NCBI GenBank assembly: GCA_947501275.1
Contig: CANMVD010000002.1
Coordinates: forward strand, 124,001 to 188,000
Origin: an uncultured Tateyamaria sp.
Lineage (GTDB): Bacteria > Pseudomonadota > Alphaproteobacteria > Rhodobacterales > Rhodobacteraceae
Length of the DNA stretch: 64,000 nt
Direction of reading: 5' to 3'
In this document: positions 17,464 through 26,260 of the stretch, in pieces
Numbering within the stretch: the first letter of the stretch is position 1
How the letters are laid out: every line of letters begins with the position of its first letter
Notes under the pieces: model-generated
Databases searched by the model: none
What the model was told of the DNA's origin: nothing
What the model saw: only the letters and a program-made list of their open reading frames with translations
Program-made: the position numbers and the translations under genes

Positions 17464-18353
17464 ACCGCGCAGAGGCCTTTGCCGCCTACGAATCCGTACG
17501 CCACCGCCTGCCTGTCGTGCGCCGCGCAGCACCCTGCCAGCGGCTGGGCAATCTGGATGACATCGCGAACGACATTGACGTTTTTCTGTTGGATGCGTTC
17601 GGCGTGCTCAACATCGGCGAAACCGCGATAGCGGGCGTGCCGGAACGTGTCGCCCGCCTGCAGGCGCGGGGCAAGCGGGTGTTGGTTGTTTCAAACGCTG
17701 CAGGATTTCCCCATGCCAACCTGATGGAAAAATACGCCCGCCTTGGCTATGATTTTTCGCCCGACGACGTGATCACCAGCCGCAAGACGGTGCTGCACGC
17801 ATTGCGCAGCGCGCCTGCGCGGCGGTGGGGATTGATGGCCACCCAAAGCCTCGGGCGTGGTGATATCGAAGATCTGGATGTGACCTATCTGGGCGAAGAC
17901 AGGGCGGCCTATGATGCGGCCGAAGCGTTCCTGCTGCTGGGCAGCGCGGCCTGGAGCGAAGAGCGCCAGGCCCTGCTTGAAGCCTCGATCATGGAGGCGC
18001 CCCGCCCGGTCTATGTCGGCAATCCCGACATCGTGGCCCCGCGCGAAACCGGTTTCTCGACCGAACCGGGCAGCTACGCCCACCGGCTGGCGGATCGCAC
18101 CGGGATCACGCCGCAATTCTTTGGCAAGCCGTTCCAGAACATCTTTGATCTCGCGTTTGAGCGGCTCGACGCCCCCGACCCTGCGCGAGTTGTCATGGTG
18201 GGGGACAGTCTGCACACGGATATTCTGGGCGGGCAAACAGCGGGTGTGAAATCCGCCCTCATTGCCGGTTATGGCTTTTTCGACGGTAGCGACGTGGATG
18301 GTCCCATCGCCACATCGGGGATTGCACCCGACTACATCCTTGAAAGGCCCTGA
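17460..18353 (+). CDS. HAD class IIA hydrolase (TIGR01459-type)
   Basis: A 297-residue HAD hydrolase. I place the start at TTG 17460 (NRAEAFAAYESV), overlapping the phnE2 stop by four bases. Motif I is FLLDAFGVLN with the second aspartate replaced, as in class IIA members with D-x-(W/F)-G-V; motif II is VVSNAAGFP, the lysine lies in FFGKPF and motif IV is MVGDSLHTDILGG. Co-translation with the phn transporter suggests it dephosphorylates an imported or derived phosphorus compound; that is inference. Confidence 0.85.
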   Translation: MNRAEAFAAYESVRHRLPVVRRAAPCQRLGNLDDIANDIDVFLLDAFGVLNIGETAIAGVPERVARLQARGKRVLVVSNAAGFPHANLMEKYARLGYDFSPDDVITSRKTVLHALRSAPARRWGLMATQSLGRGDIEDLDVTYLGEDRAAYDAAEAFLLLGSAAWSEERQALLEASIMEAPRPVYVGNPDIVAPRETGFSTEPGSYAHRLADRTGITPQFFGKPFQNIFDLAFERLDAPDPARVVMVGDSLHTDILGGQTAGVKSALIAGYGFFDGSDVDGPIATSGIAPDYILERP

Positions 18354-18392
18354 CGAATTTCATTGCCACAAGACAGGCACATTCCTAACCTG

Positions 18393-18412
18393 TTGTCATA
18401 AAACTGTTACAT
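18393..18412 (+). promoter_or_regulatory. PhoB-box-like sequence upstream of the Afu-type transporter
   Basis: TTGTCATAAAACTGTTACAT matches the Pho box consensus (two CTGTCAT-like 7-mers spaced by four bases) at 18 of 20 positions. It is flanked by TAACCT and AGGTTA (18386-18391, 18414-18419). Its end lies only 23 bases before the ATG, so the usual -10 spacing would fall on the ribosome binding site; this weakens the case. Confidence 0.45.
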
Positions 18413-18435
18413 AAGGTTACCTGGGAGGAACCACC

Positions 18436-19461
18436 ATGACATCATTCAAGAATTTGCTCGGCGTCTCTGCTCTTGCGGTAATGGCCGCATCCGGTGCAGC
18501 ACAGGCCGACAAGCTGACGTTCTACTGCTCGGCACAGGAAGATTGGTGCCAGTTGATGGCCAACAGCTTTCAGGATGCCACAGGTATCGACGTCGCCATG
18601 ACCCGCAAGTCCTCGGGCGAGACCTTTGCCCAGATCAAAGCCGAAAGCGCCAATCCCAAAGGAGACGTCTGGTGGGGCGGCACCGGTGATCCGCACCTGC
18701 AAGCCGCCGAAGAGGGCCTGACCGCCTCTTATGTGTCGCCCATGCGTGACCAGTTGCATGACTGGGCCATCAGCCAAGCCGAAAGTGCCGACAACAAAAC
18801 CATCGGCATCTATTCCGGCGCTCTGGGCTATGGCTTCAACACCGACCTGCTGGCCGCAAATAATCTGCCAGAGCCAACATCGTGGAAAGACCTGACCAAG
18901 CCCGAATACAAAGGCCATGTTCAGATGGCGAACCCGAATTCATCGGGCACGGCCTACACAACTCTGGCCACCATGATGCAGCTCTTTGGCGAGGATGAAG
19001 GCTTTGAATTCATGAAAAGCCTGCACGCCAACATCAACCAGTACACTAAGTCCGGCTCGGCCCCGATCAAGGCCGCCGGACGGGGCGAAAACACCATCGG
19101 CATCGTGTTCATGCATGACGCGGTCAAGCAGGCTGTGTCCGGATTCCCCGTCAAGGTTGTCGCGCCCGCCGAAGGCACAGGCTATGAAATCGGTTCCATG
19201 TCGATCATCGAAGGGGCCCGCAACATGGACGAGGCCAAAAAGTTCTATGACTGGGCTCTGAGCGCCGAAGCACAGAACCTCGCCCTTCAGGTCAACGCCT
19301 TTCAGGTGCCGTCCAACAAAGGCGCGCAAACATCCGAAAGCGCACCGGACATGTCCTCGATCAAGCTGATCGACTATGACTTCAAGACGTTCGGGTCTTC
19401 GGACACACGCAAGCGTTTGTTGAAAAAGTGGGATGATGAGGTGTCTGTTCTGCCGCAATAA
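18436..19461 (+). CDS. ABC transporter binding protein, AfuA/FbpA-like (probably sugar phosphate or organophosphate)
   Basis: A 341-residue periplasmic binding protein with signal peptide (SALAVMAASGAAQA), preceded by GGGAGGA. It belongs to the family usually named Fe(3+)-binding, with GDVWWGGTGDPHLQAAEEGL and the later NPNSSGTAY. The adjacent-tyrosine iron-binding motif of FbpA is not present; the equivalent region reads IGIVFMHDAV. Some family members (AfuA) bind hexose phosphates. The PhoB-like box upstream and neighbouring phosphonate and glycerol-phosphate importers favour a phosphorylated ligand. The ligand remains unproven. Confidence 0.85.
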   Translation: MTSFKNLLGVSALAVMAASGAAQADKLTFYCSAQEDWCQLMANSFQDATGIDVAMTRKSSGETFAQIKAESANPKGDVWWGGTGDPHLQAAEEGLTASYVSPMRDQLHDWAISQAESADNKTIGIYSGALGYGFNTDLLAANNLPEPTSWKDLTKPEYKGHVQMANPNSSGTAYTTLATMMQLFGEDEGFEFMKSLHANINQYTKSGSAPIKAAGRGENTIGIVFMHDAVKQAVSGFPVKVVAPAEGTGYEIGSMSIIEGARNMDEAKKFYDWALSAEAQNLALQVNAFQVPSNKGAQTSESAPDMSSIKLIDYDFKTFGSSDTRKRLLKKWDDEVSVLPQ

Positions 19462-19479
19462 CTGCGCAGCAGCAAAGAC

Positions 19480-21693
19480 GTGCGCACACTCACTTCTGCA
19501 CAAACGACCCAACCGGTTCTGATCTTCTGGATCATCGCCGGATGGGTCGGGTTTGTTCTCCTCCCCTGGTATGGGGTGGAGGATTTCTTTGCCTTTGAAT
19601 GGCTGGTCGACGGCTACCCGTTTGACGACGACTACGCCCCGGCCGCATTCCTGATCGGGCAAGGGCAAAAGCTGTGGCTGGCCCCGATGCTGATTGGCCT
19701 GGCACTGCCATTGCTGGCCCTTGGCAGACCCAAGACCGATCCGGCTTATGCGAAACTTCTGATCCTTGCAGGGACCATCGGCTTTGGCTGGTTGATCCTT
19801 CAGGGCTTTGCCATTGGCATTCGCGGCTGGAATTTTGAATGGGCCAAGGCGCTGTTCGGAGACCTTGGCGACCGTCAATTCGGGATGGGTTATGGCGCAT
19901 TGATCTGCGCGTCTGCTTTCCTGTTCCTGTTTACGCAAGGCATCGCGGCGCGCGGTGCCATCAACGGAGACGTGTTTGTCGTCAGCGCCATCGGCGGCGT
20001 GATCGTGATCGTGACGGCCTTTGTGTTCTTCCCGATCGCCAAGATGCTAACAGCCGCCTTTATCACCGAGGACGGGGGGTATTCTGCCGGTGTCTTTGCC
20101 TCAAAGTTCTTTGACGACAGGCTGTGGGGTCTTGGGTGCCTGTCAGGCGGGCGCTGCGGCGTGGCGTGGAATTCGCTGTTTCTGGCGGTACTGGTGGGTT
20201 TGATCACAACCGTGTTGGGGCTGATCTTTGCGCTGGTCGTGACGCGCTCGGGCTTTCGCTACAAACGGGCCCTGCGCGCACTTACCGTTCTGCCCATCAT
20301 CACGCCCCCCTTTGTCATCGGGCTTGCGCTGATCCTGCTTTTCGGGCTGTCCGGGTCCGTGACGGTCTTTATCTCGGACGTGTTTGGCATCCAGCCGACG
20401 CGCTGGCTTTATGGTCTGCCGGGCGTTCTGATTGCACAAACGCTGGCCTTCACACCCATCGCATTCCTCGTCCTGATCGGAGTGGTCGAAGGTGTCTCGC
20501 CCTCCATGGAAGAGGCCGCGCAAACGCTACGGGCCTCGAAATGGCAGGTGTTCAAGACAGTTTCGCTGCCGCTGATGCGGCCGGGCTTGGCCAACGCCTT
20601 CCTCCTTGGATTTATCGAAAGCATGGCGGATTTCGGCAATCCGCTGGTGCTGGGGGGCAACTATGACGTGCTCTCGACCGAGATCTTCTTTGCCATCGTG
20701 GGCGCACAATATGATCAGGGCAAAGCCGCTGTGCTGGCCATGGTCCTGCTTTGCTTCACGCTTGGGGCGTTTTACGCGCAACGCTTCTGGCTGGGCAAGA
20801 AAAGCTACACCACCGTTTCGGGCAAGGGTGACAGTGGGGTGCACCCGCATATGCCGCGCGCCCTGTCGCTGCCCGTTCTGGCGCTGGCCCTCATCTGGGC
20901 CGGATTCACCGTAGTGGTCTATGCGATGATCTTTTATGGTTCCGTGGTCGAACTTTGGGGCGTCAACAACACGCTGACCTTCAAACACTACGTCACCGCG
21001 TTCTCGTTCCGCTTTGAAGACAGCGGCATTCGCTGGTCGGGCGCCGCTTGGGACAGCTTCTGGACTACGCTCAAGATCGCAGCCATCGCGGCCCCGCTGA
21101 CCGCCTGTGTCGGGCTGATCACCGCCTACCTTCTCACGCGCCAGACCTTTGCCGGAAAAAACGCATTTGAATTCGGCACCATGCTGTCCTTTGCGATCCC
21201 CGGCACGGTGATCGGGGTCAGCTATATCCTTGCCTTCAACGTGCCCCCCATCGAAATCACCGGCACGGGTATCATCCTCGTAGTCAGCTTTATCTTCCGC
21301 AACATGCCGGTGGGTGTGCGCGCAGGCATCGCCAGCATGTCACAGCTGGACAAGTCGCTTGACGAAAGCTCGCTGACGCTGGGGGCCAACAGTTGGCAAA
21401 CCTTCCGCCGGATCATTCTGCCGCTGCTCAGGCCCGCCATTCTGGCCGCGCTGGTCTACAGCTTTGTGCGGGCCATGACGGCCATCTCGGCGGTGATTTT
21501 CCTCGTGAGCGCCGAATATGACATGGCCACCAGCTACATCATTGGACGGGTCGAGAATAACGACTACGGCCTTGCCATTGCCTATTCGACAACCCTGATC
21601 TTTGTCATGCTGTCCGTGGTTGCGCTGATGCAATTTGTCGTCGGACGTACCGAGATCGGACGCCGCATGACCCAATCCCGCACGAATGTCTAA
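19480..21693 (+). CDS. ABC transporter permease, fused double unit (AfuB/FbpB-like)
   Basis: A 737-residue inner-membrane protein starting at GTG 19480. It contains two binding-protein-dependent permease modules: the first has the ATPase-contact loop EEAAQTLRASKWQVFKTV (about 346-363), the second DESSLTLGANSWQTFRRI (about 630-647). An extra N-terminal ~180 residues add several membrane helices before the first module. Such fused permeases are typical of FbpB/AfuB. It lies 18 bases after the binding-protein gene and 9 bases before the ATPase gene, forming one operon. Confidence 0.92.
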   Translation: MRTLTSAQTTQPVLIFWIIAGWVGFVLLPWYGVEDFFAFEWLVDGYPFDDDYAPAAFLIGQGQKLWLAPMLIGLALPLLALGRPKTDPAYAKLLILAGTIGFGWLILQGFAIGIRGWNFEWAKALFGDLGDRQFGMGYGALICASAFLFLFTQGIAARGAINGDVFVVSAIGGVIVIVTAFVFFPIAKMLTAAFITEDGGYSAGVFASKFFDDRLWGLGCLSGGRCGVAWNSLFLAVLVGLITTVLGLIFALVVTRSGFRYKRALRALTVLPIITPPFVIGLALILLFGLSGSVTVFISDVFGIQPTRWLYGLPGVLIAQTLAFTPIAFLVLIGVVEGVSPSMEEAAQTLRASKWQVFKTVSLPLMRPGLANAFLLGFIESMADFGNPLVLGGNYDVLSTEIFFAIVGAQYDQGKAAVLAMVLLCFTLGAFYAQRFWLGKKSYTTVSGKGDSGVHPHMPRALSLPVLALALIWAGFTVVVYAMIFYGSVVELWGVNNTLTFKHYVTAFSFRFEDSGIRWSGAAWDSFWTTLKIAAIAAPLTACVGLITAYLLTRQTFAGKNAFEFGTMLSFAIPGTVIGVSYILAFNVPPIEITGTGIILVVSFIFRNMPVGVRAGIASMSQLDKSLDESSLTLGANSWQTFRRIILPLLRPAILAALVYSFVRAMTAISAVIFLVSAEYDMATSYIIGRVENNDYGLAIAYSTTLIFVMLSVVALMQFVVGRTEIGRRMTQSRTNV

Positions 21694-21702
21694 GGACACC
21701 TG

Positions 21703-22776
21703 ATGAGCATCAATTCCAAAGCCGCCCCCGTCAGTTTCCGGAACGTCACCAAGGTCTATGGCAGTGATGTGGTGGCCGTGGACGACATCAACCTCGAAAT
21801 CGAGGAAGGCAAACTGGTCACCCTTCTGGGCCCATCGGGATGTGGCAAGACAACGACGCTGCGCATGATCGCAGGGCTGGAAATGGCGACACGGGGGTCC
21901 ATCCATATTGGTGACCGCGACGTGACGCTTTTGCCTGCCACGGACCGCGACGTGTCCATGGTGTTCCAGAGCTACGCGCTGTTTCCGCATATGAGCGTGA
22001 TGGAAAACGTCTCTTACGGGCTTGGATTTTCGGGCTTTGACAAGTCCGAGACCAAGGATCGTGCGATGCAGGGTCTCGATCTGGTGGGGCTGACAGGCTA
22101 CGGGGACCGCCTGCCCTCCGAGCTGTCGGGGGGGCAACAGCAGCGTGTCGCGGTGGCGCGCGCGCTGGTGCTGGAACCGCAGGTGTTGCTGTTTGACGAA
22201 CCGCTCTCGAACCTTGACGCCAAGCTGCGCAGGCAGGTGCGCGAAGAGATCCGTGAAATCCAGCAAAACCTCGGGCTGACTGTGGTCTATGTGACCCATG
22301 ATCAGGAAGAGGCTTTGGCCGTATCCGACGAAATCGTGGTCATGCGCAATGCCGGCATTGCCCAGATCGGCAGCCCGCGCGACCTCTATGACGCGCCCGC
22401 AGACCGCTTTGTGGCGGACTTTATCGGTGAGGCAAATATCATCCCCTGCCAGATCACATCCCTGAGCGGTGAGACGGCGACGATAGACATCAGCGGCTTT
22501 TCACACAGCCTGCCCGCACGCGGCCTGCCCGTGGGGCCAGCGGCACTGGCGGTGCGTCCGACCCGTCTCAAGTTGGATGCAACAACGGGCATGGCCATGC
22601 ACGTGCGCAAAGCCACCTATGTCGGCAGCCGGATGGAATACACGCTTGAGGCAGATTTCGGAGAGGTCTTTGCCGTCAGCGAGAACGTGGACACACCTTT
22701 GGACGTCAACGCCGCCATCACCGTTGGACTGGATCACACAGGCCCGGTGCTGCTGCCTGCCGATCAGGCCGTGTAG
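21703..22776 (+). CDS. ABC transporter ATP-binding protein (AfuC/FbpC/PotA-like)
   Basis: A 357-residue ATPase: Walker A GPSGCGKTT, Q-loop FQSYALFPH, signature LSGGQQQRV, Walker [13 protein letters not shown] and switch YVTHDQEEA. The C-terminal ~110 residues are a TOBE-type regulatory domain (ALAVRPTRLKL). It energises the permease encoded just upstream. Its last 13 bases overlap the end of the convergent inositol-monophosphatase-type gene. Confidence 0.93.
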   Translation: MSINSKAAPVSFRNVTKVYGSDVVAVDDINLEIEEGKLVTLLGPSGCGKTTTLRMIAGLEMATRGSIHIGDRDVTLLPATDRDVSMVFQSYALFPHMSVMENVSYGLGFSGFDKSETKDRAMQGLDLVGLTGYGDRLPSELSGGQQQRVAVARALVLEPQVLLFDEPLSNLDAKLRRQVREEIREIQQNLGLTVVYVTHDQEEALAVSDEIVVMRNAGIAQIGSPRDLYDAPADRFVADFIGEANIIPCQITSLSGETATIDISGFSHSLPARGLPVGPAALAVRPTRLKLDATTGMAMHVRKATYVGSRMEYTLEADFGEVFAVSENVDTPLDVNAAITVGLDHTGPVLLPADQAV

Positions 22777-23546
22777 GCCGCATCGGCGATCGCAACCAGT
22801 TCGTCAAACACGCCCGCACTGCCAACGACAACGCGTCCGCCGTGCTTGATCATGTCGTCCGCGCTTTGCACTTCGACACGCCCCCCCGCTTCGGCAATCA
22901 ACAACTGCCCGGCAAGGCAATCCCACGCATTCATGTGTTCCTCGACATAGCCCAGCAAGCGACCCGCCGCGACATAGGCCAGTGACAGCGCACCAGATGC
23001 GTTGCGGTGAAACACCCCATCAGCCTTGAGCACTTCGTCAATCAGGCGCCTGACCCCATCCGGGTCCACCCGGTTGGAAAAGCCGGTGCCCACACTGCCC
23101 CGCGCCAGTGACGCATCTGCCGGGCCGCGCAGCGGCGCACCGTTCAGCCACGCCCCCTCGCCCTTGATCGCCGTGTAGATTTCATCGTGGATCGGATCAA
23201 AGGTCACCCCGATCACGGCCTTGTCCTCATGCACGATCGAAATGACAACCGTCCACGCCGGAATGGCAGTGATGAAATTTGTCGTCCCGTCTATGGGGTC
23301 AATGACCCACGTGTATCCAGACTGCGACGGTTTGGGGGCATGTTCCTCACCCACAATCCCGTCTTCGGGAAAGGCCTGTTCGATGGCCGCGCGCACGCGC
23401 AACTCCACCGCCTTGTCAGCCTCGGACACGAAATCCTGCGGCCCCTTGTCCTCGATGACCAGCCCGCCCACGCGTTCGAAAAACGACAGCGCAAATGCGC
23501 CTGCGTCCCGCGCAATCTCGACAGCAACCGTTGATCGTTTTGACAT
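22764..23546 (-). CDS. Inositol-monophosphatase-family phosphatase
   Basis: A 260-residue Mg-dependent, lithium-sensitive-type phosphatase. Metal-site motifs are GEEH (66-69) and DPIDGTTNF (83-91); the second aspartate motif is WDCLAGQLLIAEAGG near residue 212. The start is ATG 23546 (MSKRSTVAVE). It could act on inositol phosphate, sugar phosphates or 3'-phosphoadenosine phosphates. It ends tail-to-tail over the transporter ATPase gene, and in this neighbourhood a role in releasing phosphate from imported sugar phosphates is attractive but unproven. Confidence 0.9.
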   Translation of the reverse strand: MSKRSTVAVEIARDAGAFALSFFERVGGLVIEDKGPQDFVSEADKAVELRVRAAIEQAFPEDGIVGEEHAPKPSQSGYTWVIDPIDGTTNFITAIPAWTVVISIVHEDKAVIGVTFDPIHDEIYTAIKGEGAWLNGAPLRGPADASLARGSVGTGFSNRVDPDGVRRLIDEVLKADGVFHRNASGALSLAYVAAGRLLGYVEEHMNAWDCLAGQLLIAEAGGRVEVQSADDMIKHGGRVVVGSAGVFDELVAIADAAYTA

Positions 23547-23717
23547 CGCGCACCTCACTACCGGGACAGGCCAGGCGCGATGTTTCGTTGAACACCCGCC
23601 AGGGTCCAGACCAAAAACCTACGCAGACAAGCGGGCCGCACGCAACGAAATTCCGGATGAGGGGGGCAGCGCCCCTGCCCCCCTTTCAAAGGATCGAACC
23701 AATGATCACACTAAGGC

Positions 23718-24455
23718 TCAAGCCGGGGCCAGATCTCTATGCGCCAGATCCCACCGCATCCGGGCCATCGCAATGAAATGGAAGCCAAGGAAGATGGGCA
23801 CGAAAAACGCCGGGAACATGGCCAACGGATAGTCGTTGATGATGTTGGGCGCATCCAGCGCATAGAGGTGGGCAAACCCGCGTGACGTGATGATGCCCAG
23901 AAGGACAGCTACCACAAAGTCGCCGATGCCAATCCAATTCGCGCGCGCCAATAAGCGGCGTGCATTTGGAGCACCCTTTGCGAGGGCTCGGCTGGCACGC
24001 CATCCCGCGATGCCCGCCAATATGTCACCCAGTCCGGCGGGAAGGGCAAACAACAGCGGGATGTCTCCGGCCAGCCAGCCAATCAGAAACAGCCCCCCCA
24101 TCACACGCGGGATCTGGAACGCGGCAATTGCGCTGAGTGGGGTCGCAACCGTGATGCGGCGCCCGAGCGGGGTCTGCCAGGCCAGCGCCCAGACCACAAA
24201 AGCCCCGCCAAAGAGGAACATCAGCACAAGGGGCAGATCGCCAAGCTCCGCCGGGACATTGAATTGCCCGGTGCGTGCGAGCGGCAGTGCGATCGCACAC
24301 CAGGCCCCAAACAGCGTGGCTGCAACCACCACAAACGTGGCAAATCCACCCGACGACAGGTTGGCATTGAAGACCCCCACACTGCCAATCGCCACGGCCA
24401 GTACCGGCAGTGCAATGGCAAACCCCATGACGTAGAATTCATAGAACGCCTGCAT
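23718..24455 (-). CDS. Polytopic membrane protein, unknown
   Basis: A 245-residue very hydrophobic protein with about seven membrane helices (for example ALPVLAVAIGSVGVF, FATFVVVAATLFGAWCAIAL, VLMFLFGGAFVVWALAW, FVVAVLLGIITS, FFVPIFLGFHF). A cytoplasmic loop near 155-170 is basic (WRASRALAKGAPNARRLL). No catalytic motif is visible. It starts two bases after the carbonic anhydrase stop with a GGAGG site, so it is co-transcribed with that gene and probably with the NmrA-like gene. Confidence 0.75.
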   Translation of the reverse strand: MQAFYEFYVMGFAIALPVLAVAIGSVGVFNANLSSGGFATFVVVAATLFGAWCAIALPLARTGQFNVPAELGDLPLVLMFLFGGAFVVWALAWQTPLGRRITVATPLSAIAAFQIPRVMGGLFLIGWLAGDIPLLFALPAGLGDILAGIAGWRASRALAKGAPNARRLLARANWIGIGDFVVAVLLGIITSRGFAHLYALDAPNIINDYPLAMFPAFFVPIFLGFHFIAMARMRWDLAHRDLAPA

Positions 24456-24457
24456 GG

Positions 24458-25012
24458 TTACGCCTCCTTGGTCACGGTGCGCAGATCAGACAACGAAACG
24501 GCGGGGGCGATTTCCCGCACGGTTCCGGTGTCCACATCATAAAGCAATGCAGCCACGTGGATGCCGCCCGGCAAATCCGTCGCATCACGCAAGCGGTGGA
24601 TGTCCGTCACCAGATCTTGCCGCGGGTCGGTGATGGCACAGGCGGACACATCCACACCGAACCGCTCCGCAATCTGCGCCTGCAAGACAGGATCGGCAAA
24701 GTGCTGTGCACCGCATTTGGTGTGCTGCATCAGCACGATGGTAAAGCTGACATCGGGCGCGCCGCTGATCCGGGGGATCAGCAGCGACAGCGCGGCAACC
24801 TCGTCAATAAACGCCGGGGTGACACGCCCCCCATTGTTGCGGAACACAACTGCGTCCCCGAGGTTCAGCCCAAGCACATGGGCCGGATCAACGCGGGTAT
24901 CGATACAGGACAGGATCAGTGTCCCCAGCTTGGGCAACCCGGCAAGATCGCCATGGCTGAACGTTCTGGCAAAGGCGCGATTGCGCAATGTGAGGGTTTC
25001 AAGGCTCGACAT
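24458..25012 (-). CDS. Beta-carbonic-anhydrase-like protein
   Basis: A 184-residue protein with the beta-class zinc site: CIDTR (C36, D38, R40) and HTKC further on (HxxC pattern). FRNNGGRVT follows the first motif as in the family. Beta-carbonic anhydrases interconvert CO2 and bicarbonate; some relatives with CxDTR have other hydrolase activities. The start is ATG 25012, with AAGGAG about 12 bases upstream; an in-frame ATG at 25039 is possible. It lies between an NmrA-like gene and a membrane protein gene. Confidence 0.85.
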   Translation of the reverse strand: MSSLETLTLRNRAFARTFSHGDLAGLPKLGTLILSCIDTRVDPAHVLGLNLGDAVVFRNNGGRVTPAFIDEVAALSLLIPRISGAPDVSFTIVLMQHTKCGAQHFADPVLQAQIAERFGVDVSACAITDPRQDLVTDIHRLRDATDLPGGIHVAALLYDVDTGTVREIAPAVSLSDLRTVTKEA

Positions 25013-25065
25013 GATGAAGGTCTTCTCCTTTGGATTCATGAGTGATGTTGGAAACGGACGGGTGC

Positions 25066-26169
25066 TCAGGCCAATTTCAGATGCACGCCGGATGCCGCTG
25101 ACTGAGGCACGTGGGTGGCGCGCCAATCCGCGTCGTCCTGACTGAACATCGGTTCACTGATCTGAACGTAGTCGCGCACGGCGCGCGCCTTGGCCAAATC
25201 AAGGGCCGGTGTCATCATCATGCGGAACAGGCCGAACACGGCACGGGCGCGCCGCGCCATCCCGGGCTTCAGATCGGGCCGTTCGGCCACATAGCGGCGC
25301 AGGATGGTGTCGAAATCCTCCGGATCGCGCCCCCCTACCATCCTGACGTCATCCGTGGGTGCGTTCACCGCAAAGCTGCCCTTGCGATATTCATGTGCAT
25401 AAATCGCCAACTGGGTGACGGCGGCCTCGGAATAGTTTGCGGGCCGATTGGCCCGCAGGGCTTTTGTCATCATCTTTTCGGACACATCCGCATAGGTGAC
25501 CTTGCGGCCCAACACGCGCCCCATCGCGGCGGCAATGTCGTTGGGCGACATCAGTTCGGGGCCCGTGGGACGGTAAAACTTGCCCGCATGGGTCTGTGGA
25601 TCCAGCAGAGCGGCCACGACAACGCGCGCAATGTCTTCGTTTGAGGGGGGTGCATTCTTCTTCTCGTTGCCGGGACCGAGCGGCATCGTGAACATGCCCA
25701 GATGCGCGGCGGCCTCCAGCACCATGGTGTAGTTGTCCGCAAACCAGCCCGGATCAACGGATGTGACCGTCATGTGCGGAGAAATCCGCGCCAGGGCATC
25801 CGACAAATAGACCTCGCGGGTGAACTGAGACGGGTGCCGCGCCGCCGTCAACCACTGGCCAAGGGTGACGACATGCTCCAGCTTGGCCTCGTGCGCGGCA
25901 ATGCTGAATACGGCATTGAAATAGAGCCCATTGGGGGCTGTCGGGGCACATTGATAGGCACGGCGCACCCCCTGCATGGCGGCGCGCATGTCGGTGATAT
26001 CATACTGATTGCCCACAAAAATCTCGACTCCGGCCGCGGCCATCCGCTCGGCACGCCCATCCATGCGGCGCACAAAGGCGCGCACCGGGTGGCCCTGCTC
26101 GGCCAGTTGCAAGGCAACGCATTGACCCGTTTTTCCAGCCGCGCTGGTGACAAGGATTCTGGGCGTCAT
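25066..26169 (-). CDS. NmrA-like NAD(P)-binding protein
   Basis: A 367-residue Rossmann-fold protein: ILVTSAAGKTGQCVALQLAEQGH at the N-terminus carries a GxxGxxG-like dinucleotide loop (SAAGKTG), then AFVRR, consistent with NADP preference. The middle (VTSVDPGWFADN, GPGNEKKNAPPSNEDIARVV) follows the NmrA/HSCARG family, acting as redox sensors or reductases. An extra ~90-residue C-terminal part is unlike short members. It is divergent from a TetR gene, with which it shares a repeat-bearing control region. Confidence 0.82.
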   Translation of the reverse strand: MTPRILVTSAAGKTGQCVALQLAEQGHPVRAFVRRMDGRAERMAAAGVEIFVGNQYDITDMRAAMQGVRRAYQCAPTAPNGLYFNAVFSIAAHEAKLEHVVTLGQWLTAARHPSQFTREVYLSDALARISPHMTVTSVDPGWFADNYTMVLEAAAHLGMFTMPLGPGNEKKNAPPSNEDIARVVVAALLDPQTHAGKFYRPTGPELMSPNDIAAAMGRVLGRKVTYADVSEKMMTKALRANRPANYSEAAVTQLAIYAHEYRKGSFAVNAPTDDVRMVGGRDPEDFDTILRRYVAERPDLKPGMARRARAVFGLFRMMMTPALDLAKARAVRDYVQISEPMFSQDDADWRATHVPQSAASGVHLKLA

Positions 26170-26180
26170 GAGGCATATTC

Positions 26181-26231
26181 CTTTTAGATGATGTTTGTAA
26201 TCTTATCTTTTAGATGATACCTGAAATCTTA
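26181..26231. promoter_or_regulatory. Two 25-base direct repeats, candidate TetR operator
   Basis: CTTTTAGATGAT begins both copies (26181-26192 and 26207-26218) and both end in AATCTTA; the period is 26 bases. Each copy is partly palindromic (AGAT...ATCT). The repeats sit in the 91-base gap between the NmrA-like gene and the divergent TetR regulator, where a repressor of both would bind. Confidence 0.65.
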
Positions 26232-26260
26232 ACTGTCAACCCCGAAACAAATGGATTGCC

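Noticed and set aside
18436-22776. Naming the transporter fbpABC (iron)
   Set aside because: The binding protein lacks the paired tyrosines for iron, and context points to phosphorus compounds.
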